Assembly (NCBI GenBank): GCA_023247255.1
Contig: JAHFGV010000015.1
Location: 1 to 55,952, forward strand
DNA: 55,952 bases
Source of the DNA: Candidatus Omnitrophota bacterium
GTDB lineage: Bacteria; Omnitrophota; Gorgyraeia; Aquiviventales; Aquiviventaceae
Reading direction: 5' to 3'
Below, piece by piece: positions 9,088-17,652 of the stretch. Every line of letters begins with the position of its first letter. The first letter of the stretch is position 1. The notes under the pieces are model-generated. The model saw nothing but the letters and a program-made list of their open reading frames with translations. It did not search any database and had not been told where the DNA came from. The position numbers and the translations under genes are program-made.

Positions 9088-9152
9088 TTATAAAAAGAGA
9101 GACTGTCCCGTGCACCAAGCACGCGTCATCTCAAATACAAGCGGACTCCCTG

Positions 9153-10490
9153 ATGAACATCATGAAACAGACACTCCATCTTCTCAATGGCACTCTCTGG
9201 TTACCTCTGATTCTACTCGGAGCCCCCAATCATTCAGAAGCGACAGAACACCTCCTTGCAGCAACCCCACCTATCCCCACTGAGACCACCCGTACTCCCA
9301 TCGATAACCTCGCTCTGGAGGATTGCTACGCATCGGCCCTGGACTACAGCCAGACGATCGCTATCCACAAGGAGCGTCTTTCAGAAATCCAGGGTCGATT
9401 CCTGCAAGCATTCGGTTCCGCTCTGCCGCGAGCCTCATTTGAGCTCACGGAAAAACGTCAGGATGGCAGTGGTACTTCCTCCTTCAATCTGCGCGAGGTT
9501 CCGGAATACAAGCTTGCGCTCAACCAACCGTTGTTTACCGGTTTTAAGGAATTCGCCGCCCTGGAAGGGGTAAAAAATCAGCGCCTGGGACAGTCCGCCG
9601 AGCGCAGCCGTGCGGAACAATTGCTTTTTAGGAATGTCGCCGATGCCTTCTATCTTCTCATCGAGCAGCGTGAAGATCTCAAGATACTGGATGCCATTCG
9701 CAATACCCTCGTTGAGCGAATCGAAGAACTTAAGGAACGCCAACGGCTGGGACGATCACGGCCCAGCGAACTCATCGCGGCCCAGGCCCATCTGCGACGG
9801 ATTGACGCCGAATACCAACGCCTACTCAGTCAGGAGTGGGTGGCACTTCATCTCATGGAGTTCTTGACAGGACGTTCCCCGATTGGTTCCTTAAAAGAGC
9901 TCCCTCTTCCACTCACTGCGCTATCGGATGAATCCACCTATCTCGCTAACGTTTCCCAGCGAGCAGACATCCAAGCTCAAGAAGCGGCTTGGCACGTCGC
10001 TGAGCAAGAAATCAAAATCGCTCAATCGGGATTCTGGCCCCATGTATCCCTGGAAGGCTCCTACTATACCCGACGAGCCGGGGTCTCTTCAGGTATCGAC
10101 TGGGACACAATCCTGAAGGTGAACGTTCCCATCTTTCAGGGAGGGCAGGTTCGGGGAGCCGTCCGCGAGGCGTCTGCACGAGCCCGCCAAGCTAAACGGC
10201 AACTCGAGCAACTCAAACGCGAAGCCACTCTCGATATACGCGACGCCTATGCCTCTTGGAAGGCTGGGGTTCTGAAAACCGAAGCGTTGGCGCAGGTCAT
10301 GGAAGCTGCCGAGGCCAACTATCAATTCCAGGTAGAGGAATATCGTTTAAATCTCGTCAACAACCTGGAAGTATTGCAGACCCTCCAGGCCTTGCAGGAT
10401 GCGCGACGGGAATATCTTCATACCCAGTACGAAACCAAACGGCTGTTCTGGAACTTGCAGATAGCGGCTGGAGATCTGCGGCTTCAGTAA
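9153..10490 (+). CDS. TolC-family outer membrane efflux protein
   Basis: The 445-aa outer-membrane channel component of a tripartite efflux system. It has an N-terminal signal segment (LLNGTLWLPLILLGA) and then the duplicated long-helical OEP repeats. Examples are FLQAFGSALPRASFEL with NQPLFTGFKEFAALEG in the first half and AQSGFWPHVSLEGSYYTR with NVPIFQGGQVRGAVREA in the second, the usual internal symmetry of TolC proteins. The end of the protein (VLQTLQALQDARREYLHTQY) matches the family. It sits 34 bp upstream of the RND permease. A lipobox-like cysteine is not evident, so it is probably non-lipidated. Confidence 0.87.
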   Translation: MNIMKQTLHLLNGTLWLPLILLGAPNHSEATEHLLAATPPIPTETTRTPIDNLALEDCYASALDYSQTIAIHKERLSEIQGRFLQAFGSALPRASFELTEKRQDGSGTSSFNLREVPEYKLALNQPLFTGFKEFAALEGVKNQRLGQSAERSRAEQLLFRNVADAFYLLIEQREDLKILDAIRNTLVERIEELKERQRLGRSRPSELIAAQAHLRRIDAEYQRLLSQEWVALHLMEFLTGRSPIGSLKELPLPLTALSDESTYLANVSQRADIQAQEAAWHVAEQEIKIAQSGFWPHVSLEGSYYTRRAGVSSGIDWDTILKVNVPIFQGGQVRGAVREASARARQAKRQLEQLKREATLDIRDAYASWKAGVLKTEALAQVMEAAEANYQFQVEEYRLNLVNNLEVLQTLQALQDARREYLHTQYETKRLFWNLQIAAGDLRLQ

Positions 10491-10524
10491 CGATCACCCA
10501 TCACCCGTCACCCATAACCTGGAT

Positions 10525-13500
10525 ATGACGCTCTCAGATCTGTCGATTAAAAATCCGGTTTTCGCGTGGATGCTGATGGCTGCACTGCTTGTCTTTGGGT
10601 GCATCAGCTTCCAACGCATGGGCGTCAGCCAACTTCCCGATGTCGATTTTCCAGTAGTTTCCGTAACATTGACCTGGGAGGGAGCTGCGCCGGAGGTCAT
10701 GGAAACGGACGTTGTGGATGTCGTCGAAGACGTCATCACTAGCATCCAAGGCATCCGAGACATCGCCTCAACCACGCGTCAGGGCCAGGCCACCATCACG
10801 ATCGAGTTCGACCTGGAGCGTGACATTGACGTTGCCCTGCAAGAAGTCCAGACGAAGATCGCCCAAGCCCAGTTGCGACTGCCGCGCGAGCTGGAGCCGC
10901 CCGTCGTCATCAAGCTCAACCCCCAGGACCAACCCATTATGTGGATCGGCGTTTCGGGGGACATTCCCAAACGGCAACTGATGGAGTACGTGCAGGATCA
11001 CCTCAAGGATCAATTCCAGACGATTCAGGGAGTCGGAGAAATTTTTCTGGGAGGATTCCTCGAGCGTAACCTGCGTCTATGGATCGATGCACAGAAGCTC
11101 GAAGCCTACCAACTGACCGTCGAAGATGTGATCCAGGCGATTCAACGAGAGCATGCAGAGCTGCCTGCCGGGCGCATTGAGACCAGAACTCAAGAGCTCA
11201 ATGTCCGGGCGATGGGAGAAGCCACAAGCGTCGAAGAGTTCGGCAATATCCTTATCAGTCGGCGTGCGGGCCAAGTGGTCTATCGTCCCATTTATTTGAA
11301 GGACGTGGCAACCATCGAGGACGGATTGGCGGATACCCGCCGTTTGTCCCGAATCATGGGAAAGACAGCCGTCGGGCTGGGTATCCGCAAGCAGCGCGGG
11401 GCGAATGAAGTCGCGGTGGCCAAACGGATCCTGCAACGCATGGAACAACTCAAGAAGCGCTTGCCTGCGTATATCGAAATGGGCGTGAATTTCAACCGCA
11501 CCCAATTCATCGAGGATTCTGTGCGCGAATTACAGTTCACGCTGTTTTTGTCCGCGATACTAACCTCTTTGGTCTGTTGGGCATTTTTGGGATCTTGGAG
11601 TGCCACGGTGAATGTCCTGTTGGCGATCCCGGTTTCCATCGTTGGCTCCTTCATCGCCCTGCACTTCCTTGGCTTTACCCTCAACACATTCACCCTCCTG
11701 GGACTATCCCTGGCCATTGGCATCGTGGTGGATGATGCCATTATGGTCTTGGAGAATATCGTGCGCCATCGGGAACAAGGTCTGGACGCTGTGGAAGCCG
11801 CACGTCAAGGGGCGCGTCAGATTACCTCTGCAGCCCTGACGGCCACGACGGCAATCATCGCGATCTTCCTGCCGGTGGCATTCATGTCAGGGATCATCGG
11901 CAAATTTTTCTTTCAATTCGGTGTCACGATCTCAATTGCGGTTGCCCTGTCCTTGTTGGAAGCCCTCACCTTGGCCCCGATGCGCTGTGCGCAATTCCTG
12001 CAAGTAGGTCAGCGTCGGGGCCGGTTGGAACGCACCATCGAAATCAGTTTCCGTTGGCTTTCCGAATCCTATCGAAAGGTACTGACACGAGCGCTTGGCC
12101 GATCGGGATGGGTTCTGGGTATAGCGATTTTGATTTTCCTGGGCTCACTCGGATTGATCCCCTTTCTGCGAAAGGAGTTTGTCCCTCCCCAGGACCAGAG
12201 CATGTTCCTGGTGCGCCTGCAAACGCCGGTCGGATCTTCCATCGAATTCACGGATGAACGTTTTAAACAAGCTGAAGCCTTTGCGATGAGCCGCCCTGAA
12301 GTCAAACGTTACTTCGGCGCCATCGGCGGGTTCGGCGGTGGCGAGGTAAATACGGGTATTCTTTTCCTCACCTTTAAACCACCTCGGCAACGCCCGGTGG
12401 TTCCACCGGATTCGCATCCCCTCTCACAACAACGACTCATGATACTTTTTCGCAAGGCCATGAACGCCATCCCGGATGTGAAGGCTTCAGTCCAGGATCT
12501 TTCCCTGAGTGGCTTCTCCGCCCAGCGAGGATATCCCATCGAGCTAACCGTGCGTGGATCGGATTGGGAACAACTAGGCATACTCACCCAGGAAATCGAG
12601 CGACAGATGGCTGAAAGCCCGTTAATGGTCGACGTGGACACTGATTATCTAACGGGCATTCCGGAGGTGCGCGTCCGTCCGGATCGGCAGCGAGCCGCCG
12701 AGCGGGGGGTAAGCATGGAAACGATTGGACGAACGATTAACGCCCTCATCGGAGGAGAACGCGTGGGCAAATACACTCGGGGGGGACGGCGTTATGATAT
12801 TCGCGTTCGATTGCTACCTAGCCAGCGCACTCAGGTGGAGGATATCGAACACCTGTGGATATGGAACAACCGGGCAGAGCTGGTGCAATTGAAGGACGTG
12901 GTGACCATCACTAAGAAACCCTCACTGCTGACTATCACGCGCAAGGATCGTGAGCGGGCCATCAGCCTTTTTGCCAACGTCGCTGCTGGCAAATCTCAGG
13001 CAGAGGCATTGGCGGCCGTCGATAAAATCACTCAGAAGATCCTGCCCGAAGGCTACCATGCTGTCTTCGGAGGAAGTGCCCAGAGCTTTCGGGAATCGTT
13101 CCAGAGTCTGCTTTTCGCGCTTTGGCTGGGCCTGCTTGTAGCCTACATGGTATTGGCTTCGCAGTACAACAGCTACTTGCATCCGGTGATCGTGTTGCTT
13201 GCTTTACCCTTCAGTATTTCGGGAGCCCTGTTGGCCTTATGGATCGGCAACCAGTCTCTGAACATCTACAGCCTGATCGGTTTGATCCTGCTGATGGGAA
13301 TTGTGAAGAAAAATTCGATTCTGTTGGTTGACTTCACGAACCAACTCCGTGAGCAAGGACTCCCGATCCATGAAGCCCTGTTGCAAGCCTGTCCGATCCG
13401 TCTACGTCCGATTGTCATGACCTCGGTGTCTACCATTGCTGCAGCCATTCCACCCGCGCTGGCACTCGGCCCAGGCGCGGAAACACGCATTCCCATGGCT

Positions 13501-13602
13501 ATAGCCGTTATCGGTGGCGTCACGTTATCTACTTTGTTAACTCTGCTCGCCGTCCCTTGTGCCTATAGCCTCTTTGCCAAATGGGAACGGAAGACCCTCT
13601 AA
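10525..13602 (+). CDS. RND-family efflux permease (HAE-1 type)
   Basis: A 1025-aa proton-driven inner-membrane exporter of the AcrB/MdtB superfamily. It begins with the typical LSIKNPVFAWMLMAALLVFG and carries the TM4 proton-relay aspartates in GIVVDDAIMVLENIVRH. It has the two large porter/docking regions and the duplicated TM block ending with LMGIVKKNSILLVDF and RLRPIVMTSVSTIAAAIPPALALGPGAE. Length fits the HAE-1 family. No membrane fusion (adaptor) protein gene lies between tolC and this gene or downstream, which is unusual for an RND operon. Substrates could be drugs, solvents or metabolites. Confidence 0.92.
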   Translation: MTLSDLSIKNPVFAWMLMAALLVFGCISFQRMGVSQLPDVDFPVVSVTLTWEGAAPEVMETDVVDVVEDVITSIQGIRDIASTTRQGQATITIEFDLERDIDVALQEVQTKIAQAQLRLPRELEPPVVIKLNPQDQPIMWIGVSGDIPKRQLMEYVQDHLKDQFQTIQGVGEIFLGGFLERNLRLWIDAQKLEAYQLTVEDVIQAIQREHAELPAGRIETRTQELNVRAMGEATSVEEFGNILISRRAGQVVYRPIYLKDVATIEDGLADTRRLSRIMGKTAVGLGIRKQRGANEVAVAKRILQRMEQLKKRLPAYIEMGVNFNRTQFIEDSVRELQFTLFLSAILTSLVCWAFLGSWSATVNVLLAIPVSIVGSFIALHFLGFTLNTFTLLGLSLAIGIVVDDAIMVLENIVRHREQGLDAVEAARQGARQITSAALTATTAIIAIFLPVAFMSGIIGKFFFQFGVTISIAVALSLLEALTLAPMRCAQFLQVGQRRGRLERTIEISFRWLSESYRKVLTRALGRSGWVLGIAILIFLGSLGLIPFLRKEFVPPQDQSMFLVRLQTPVGSSIEFTDERFKQAEAFAMSRPEVKRYFGAIGGFGGGEVNTGILFLTFKPPRQRPVVPPDSHPLSQQRLMILFRKAMNAIPDVKASVQDLSLSGFSAQRGYPIELTVRGSDWEQLGILTQEIERQMAESPLMVDVDTDYLTGIPEVRVRPDRQRAAERGVSMETIGRTINALIGGERVGKYTRGGRRYDIRVRLLPSQRTQVEDIEHLWIWNNRAELVQLKDVVTITKKPSLLTITRKDRERAISLFANVAAGKSQAEALAAVDKITQKILPEGYHAVFGGSAQSFRESFQSLLFALWLGLLVAYMVLASQYNSYLHPVIVLLALPFSISGALLALWIGNQSLNIYSLIGLILLMGIVKKNSILLVDFTNQLREQGLPIHEALLQACPIRLRPIVMTSVSTIAAAIPPALALGPGAETRIPMAIAVIGGVTLSTLLTLLAVPCAYSLFAKWERKTL

Positions 13603-13603
13603 A

Positions 13604-13703
13604 CCGGGGTCAGGCATTCAATATATTCAATATTGGCGAAGTGCTTGGCGGGATATCTAGCGTGGGAGAGGAAGCGAAGAATACTTATATTGAATGACCC
13701 CGG
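13604..13703. repeat. REP-like inverted repeat between convergent genes
   Basis: CCGGGGTCAGGCATTCAATAT at the left is mirrored by ATATTGAATGACCCCGG at the right, with about 60 bases between. The outer 17 bases pair almost perfectly, so the transcript from either strand could fold. It sits exactly between the convergent RND and livF stop codons and may serve as a bidirectional terminator. The sequence style (CCGGGGTCA ... TGACCCCGG) is like REP/RAYT-associated palindromes. TGACCCCGG also occurs in the pilV leader at 48403-48411. Confidence 0.6.
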
Positions 13704-13705
13704 AT

Positions 13706-14416
13706 TCAGCCTCCCAAGTAGGCTGTTTTTACATGAGGGTTATTGGCAAGGGCTGAGGCGGTGTCCGATAAGACGATGCGGCCGGTCTCCAATACGTAGC
13801 CGCGGTGAGCAATCTGAAGAGCTAGATAAGTGTTCTGTTCAACCAATAAAACCGCCACCCCTTCTCGATGAATGCGCGTGATGATTTCAAAGATGGTTAT
13901 CACCCACTTGGGCGCCAATCCTAGGGAAGGTTCATCCAGCAACAATACCTTGGGTCGGGACATCAGGCCCCGGGCAATCGCCAACATCTGCTGCTCTCCT
14001 CCGGAAAGCGTTCCGGCCAGTTGACTCTTGCGCTTGGCAAGGATTGGAAAAATCGTACACATCCGTTCCCTATCCTGCTTCAGCATTCGCTCATCCTCGC
14101 GTAGATACCCCCCCAGTTCGAGATTCTCCCAGACGGTCAGTCGGGGTAATATCCGTCGGCCCTCAGGCACATGGGCGATACCGCGTCGGACAATCTCGGA
14201 TGGCGTCAGGCCAACCACACAGGCTGTCTCCAGACTGATTGTCCCGGCCTGAAGACTCAAAAGACCGGAAATAGCCATCAGGGTGGTCGTCTTACCGGCT
14301 CCGTTGGCGCCCAAGAGGGTGACGATTTCTCCCTTTTCAACCGTCAATGATACGCGATGCAACACGGGGGTTTGAGCGTAGCCGACCTCGACGTTTTCAA
14401 GAGACAACAGGGCCAT
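13706..14416 (-). CDS. livF: Branched-chain amino-acid ABC transporter ATPase LivF
   Basis: One of the two ATPases of a HAAT-type (LIV) importer, at the cytoplasmic face. The 236-aa protein has Walker A GANGAGKTT, signature LSGGEQQMLAIARGL and Walker B KVLLLDEPSLGLAP, followed by LLVEQNTYLALQIAHRGYVLE, which is the LivF-specific block. It begins one base after the LivG stop, implying translational coupling. The usual end TAYLGG is present. Typical substrates of the family are leucine/isoleucine/valine, but amide or urea variants exist. Confidence 0.92.
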   Translation of the reverse strand: MALLSLENVEVGYAQTPVLHRVSLTVEKGEIVTLLGANGAGKTTTLMAISGLLSLQAGTISLETACVVGLTPSEIVRRGIAHVPEGRRILPRLTVWENLELGGYLREDERMLKQDRERMCTIFPILAKRKSQLAGTLSGGEQQMLAIARGLMSRPKVLLLDEPSLGLAPKWVITIFEIITRIHREGVAVLLVEQNTYLALQIAHRGYVLETGRIVLSDTASALANNPHVKTAYLGG

Positions 14417-15274
14417 TCACAAACCACAATCTCGATTCCCGCTCATCGGTTTGGGAACACCCAAGTAAGCCTCAATCACCCGAGGATCCGACTGGATTGC
14501 CTGGGGTGATCCTTCGGCAATCTTCCTTCCGTAATCCAATACGATGACACGATCCGAGACGGGCATCACCACTTGCATGTCGTGCTCAATGAGAAGAATC
14601 GTCAACCGCTGAGCCTTCAACCGCTCCATCCAACACAACAAGGTTTGTTTTTCAACCGGGTTTAATCCGGCGGCCGGTTCATCCAAGAGTAAAAGGGCTG
14701 GATCGGTAGCAAGGGCTCGGATAATCTCCAGGCGTTTCTGCAAACCGAATGGCAATGAGCCGGCTTGCTGATACGCATAATCAGCGAGTTCGGCAAGTTC
14801 TAACAAATTCATCGCCCGCTCATAGGCCCATTGTTCCTCCCGGCGGGCCTCAGCAGTATCCATCATGGCGCTCCAAAGGCCTGCATGAGTCCGCGCAAAG
14901 GTTCCGACCCAGACATTCTCCAAGACGCTCATGCTTGAAAAGAGTCGAATATTCTGGAAGGTGCGCGCAATCCCACACTGGGCGATCTGATCGGGAGAAT
15001 ATCCGATCAAAGATTCCAGCATCGTCTCTTCCTCGACGTCTAAAACCTCTTGCCCCTGGGATCCTGAAGGATGAAGCCATCGGCTGAATCGGATATCCCC
15101 TTGATCCGGACGCAGAACACCTGTGATGCAATTAAAGAGCGTGGTCTTGCCCGCTCCATTGGGACCAATCAGACCCACCGTCTGGCCTCGCTCTATCTGG
15201 AGCGTGATAGCCTCCAACGCCATCACGCCGCCAAAGTGCTTAGTGAGTCGATGAACCGCAAGCAACACAGCCAT
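14417..15274 (-). CDS. livG: Branched-chain amino-acid ABC transporter ATPase LivG
   Basis: The partner ATPase of LivF, 285 aa. Walker A is GPNGAGKTTLFNCITG, the signature region LPFGLQKRLEIIRALA is the divergent form typical of LivG, and Walker B is LLLLDEPAAGLNP. The C-terminal EAYLG end is also typical. A ~25-residue insertion after ITGVLRPDQGDI (around the strings EVLDVEEETM) is within LivG variation. Its gene is separated from livM by a 272-bp family-B repeat, so the otherwise compact liv unit is interrupted here. Confidence 0.92.
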   Translation of the reverse strand: MAVLLAVHRLTKHFGGVMALEAITLQIERGQTVGLIGPNGAGKTTLFNCITGVLRPDQGDIRFSRWLHPSGSQGQEVLDVEEETMLESLIGYSPDQIAQCGIARTFQNIRLFSSMSVLENVWVGTFARTHAGLWSAMMDTAEARREEQWAYERAMNLLELAELADYAYQQAGSLPFGLQKRLEIIRALATDPALLLLDEPAAGLNPVEKQTLLCWMERLKAQRLTILLIEHDMQVVMPVSDRVIVLDYGRKIAEGSPQAIQSDPRVIEAYLGVPKPMSGNRDCGL

Positions 15275-15303
15275 CAGACTTTCACCCTTTCACCTATCAC
15301 CTA

Positions 15304-15575
15304 ACTGAGGTTTTGAAAAATGCATCGAGATTAGTGGCAGCGCTCACGACTGTGTCATGAGTCATGTGTCAGGTGTCATGAAAAAGCAGAAAATAAATAG
15401 GCATCTCAAGTGTGGCCAAAGGGCTCCTTTTGCTTTCCATGACTCATGACACATAACACATGAAACAGTCTTTCATAACACATGACTCATGAAACATGAC
15501 ACAATCCTCATTCCTTCTCTTGGGAAATGACACAACACTCGGTCAACGCGTTGGCTATTTTTGCAAAAGCCCAGA
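15304..15575 (+). repeat. Dispersed repeat, family B (copy 2)
   Basis: A 272-bp element with the family ends ACTGAGGTTTTG(A)AAAA and TTTTGCAAAAGCCCAGA. It is flanked on both sides by CCTA, a possible 4-bp target duplication. The interior holds repeated CATGACACATGA-type 10-12-mers and an AT-rich block. Non-coding; inserted between livG and livM. Confidence 0.8.
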
Positions 15576-15583
15576 CCTAACGC

Positions 15584-16486
15584 TCACCGACGTCCTCTGA
15601 AAATCCCTTCCGGACGCAACCGCATCATGCCGATCATCGCCAGTCCAAAGATCAGCATGCGGTATCGATCAAATCCGCGCAACCATTCCGGAAGAGAGCC
15701 CAACACCAAAGCGCCCACGATCGCACCTCGAATACTTCCCATGCCGCCGAGGACTACCATCGCCAACACCATTACGGATAGAATGAAATCAAAGCTATCC
15801 GGCGTAATCACCCCTTGCTTAGCCGCAAAGATCGCTCCTGCAAGTCCTGCAATCGCCCCGCCACAACCTTGGGCTAACAGCTTAAGATTCAGAACCGGAA
15901 TTCCCATGCAAGCGGCTGCCATCTCATCTTCCCGAATCGCCCGCCACGCCCGCCCCACACGCGAACGGCTCAGCCGTACACAGAACCCCGCAACGATCAC
16001 GGTCACAATCAACGCCAGATAATAATACGGCTTTGAGCTCACCCCGAAATCCAACATCCCTGCTGTGGGAATCCACAATCGAGGATGCGCAATTCCCAAC
16101 AATCCGTTTGGCCCGCCGGTCCACTGTTCGAGATTGGTAAAAGCGATTCTCACGATTTCTCCAAACCCTAAAGTCACAATCGCCAGATAATCCCCGCGCA
16201 CGCGCAGCGCTGGAATCCCAAGACATACCCCAGAGATTCCGGCAAAAATAGAAGCGGGCAGCCACCCGATCCAAAACGGACATCCGAGATGGATGTTCAA
16301 GAGTCCATAGGTATAAGCCCCAATGGCAAAGAAGGCTGCGTATCCTAAATGCAACAGCCCCGTCAGACCGACAATCACGTTCAGCCCTAGGGCAAGCAGG
16401 GCATACAAAAGGGCCGTGGTCAGCACGTCCAAATGGTAAGGATGTGGATGCACGATAGGAATGAGCAACGCCAGAAATCCTCCCAT
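15584..16486 (-). CDS. livM: Branched-chain amino-acid ABC transporter permease LivM
   Basis: The second membrane permease of the LIV importer, ~300 aa and about eight to ten TM segments. Family blocks are ALGLNVIVGLTGLLHLGYAAFFAIGAY, ALRVRGDYLAIVTLGFGEIVR and GVITPDSFDFILSVMVLAMVVLGGMGSIRG, followed by the typical C-terminal RPEGIF. The ORF track starts 46 codons earlier. That upstream stretch translates an intergenic GCGGATTGCG/AATTATGG-type repeat and has no family similarity, so the ATG at MGGFLALLIPIVHPHPY is preferred. Confidence 0.88.
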   Translation of the reverse strand: MGGFLALLIPIVHPHPYHLDVLTTALLYALLALGLNVIVGLTGLLHLGYAAFFAIGAYTYGLLNIHLGCPFWIGWLPASIFAGISGVCLGIPALRVRGDYLAIVTLGFGEIVRIAFTNLEQWTGGPNGLLGIAHPRLWIPTAGMLDFGVSSKPYYYLALIVTVIVAGFCVRLSRSRVGRAWRAIREDEMAAACMGIPVLNLKLLAQGCGGAIAGLAGAIFAAKQGVITPDSFDFILSVMVLAMVVLGGMGSIRGAIVGALVLGSLPEWLRGFDRYRMLIFGLAMIGMMRLRPEGIFRGRR

Positions 16487-16657
16487 TTCCCATCGAATGA
16501 TTCTCTGACGGAATTCGGAATGCCTCTGTTTTAAATCCGCAATCCGCATTCTCCATTCCTCATTGGCACATTTGCAAAGATTGAGGATTATTGGATCGTT
16601 CAATCCGCAATCCATAATTCGCAATCCGCAATAAGACTCGGTTTCCTGAAATAACTT

Positions 16658-17566
16658 CTACGCTCGCTCCGCCACTCGCTCCGCCAACAAACCGGTGGGT
16701 TTAAAAAGAAGCAACGCCACAAGGGCCACGAAAGCAAAGACGTTTTTCCACTGGGACGAAAGATACCCGGCCCCCAGACCCTCCAGCATCCCCAAAACCA
16801 ATCCGCCAATCATCGCGCCGGGAATGTTTCCGATTCCTCCCAGCACCGCAGCGGTAAAGGCCTTCATCCCCATCAGGTAGCCATCATGGAAGTTGATCGT
16901 CCCATAGTAAAGTCCAAACAAAAGTCCTCCAATGGCTCCCAAGGCCGATCCGATGACGAACGTAATGGCAATAATCCGATCGACCGGAATTCCTAACAGG
17001 GCACAGGCCACGGGATCTTGAGACGTCGCTCGCATGGCCTTGCCCAGTTTTGTGGACATCACTAAAACCTGAAGGAAGGCCATCAAAACGGCGCTGCTGC
17101 CCCATATCAGAAGCTGCATCCCGGTAAAGCTCAATCCACCCACATCCCAACGCACGGAAGGAATCAGGCTTGGAAATTGCCGATCGGTGGCACCGTAGCA
17201 TAACATGAGGGCGTTCTGAAGGAAGAACGACATCCCAATAGCGGTAATGAGGGCGTTGAGCCGTGGGGCCCTGCGGATGGGACGATAGGCAATCCGCTCA
17301 ATCACCCCACCCAAGCCTCCACATAAAAGCAGCGCCCCCAAAGCAGCCGCTAACAAAACCACCGGCCAGGGAAGGTGCGCCGCCGTGCACAACAAGATCA
17401 CGCTCAGCGCTCCATAGGCGCCCACCATAAACACCTCCCCATGAGCGAAATTGATGAGCTGGATCACACCGTAGACCATGGTGTAGCCCAGGGCAATGAG
17501 GGCGTAGATGGCACCGAGGGTCAATCCGTTGGCGAGCTGTTGGAAGAAAAGTTGGAGGGAGGTCAT
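16658..17566 (-). CDS. livH: Branched-chain amino-acid ABC transporter permease LivH
   Basis: The 302-aa inner-membrane permease that pairs with LivM. Signature segments are LANGLTLGAIYALIALGYTMVYGVIQLINFAHGEVFMVGAY at the N-terminus, AMRATSQDPVACALLGI (the EAA-like coupling region) and AFTAAVLGGIGNIPGAMIGGLVLGM near the end. The ~170-bp gap to livM contains the short GCGGATTGCG-type intergenic repeat. The order on the transcribed strand is binding protein, livH, livM, livG, livF, as in most HAAT operons. Confidence 0.92.
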   Translation of the reverse strand: MTSLQLFFQQLANGLTLGAIYALIALGYTMVYGVIQLINFAHGEVFMVGAYGALSVILLCTAAHLPWPVVLLAAALGALLLCGGLGGVIERIAYRPIRRAPRLNALITAIGMSFFLQNALMLCYGATDRQFPSLIPSVRWDVGGLSFTGMQLLIWGSSAVLMAFLQVLVMSTKLGKAMRATSQDPVACALLGIPVDRIIAITFVIGSALGAIGGLLFGLYYGTINFHDGYLMGMKAFTAAVLGGIGNIPGAMIGGLVLGMLEGLGAGYLSSQWKNVFAFVALVALLLFKPTGLLAERVAERA

Positions 17567-17652
17567 AACACGGCTTAGCGCGTTTTCGTGTTAGCGCGTT
17601 GGCCCGTCAGCAGAACCATGCATTAAAGCTCAAGAAACGTCGGATCAATCTT

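Noticed and set aside
15350-15520. CATGACACATGA arrays as a possible CRISPR
   Set aside because: Units are 10-12 bp, irregular and without unique spacers; they belong to the family-B repeat. No CRISPR or cas genes seen.
16487-16624. 46-codon N-terminal extension of LivM
   Set aside because: Encoded by GCGGATTGCG-type repeat DNA with no family counterpart.
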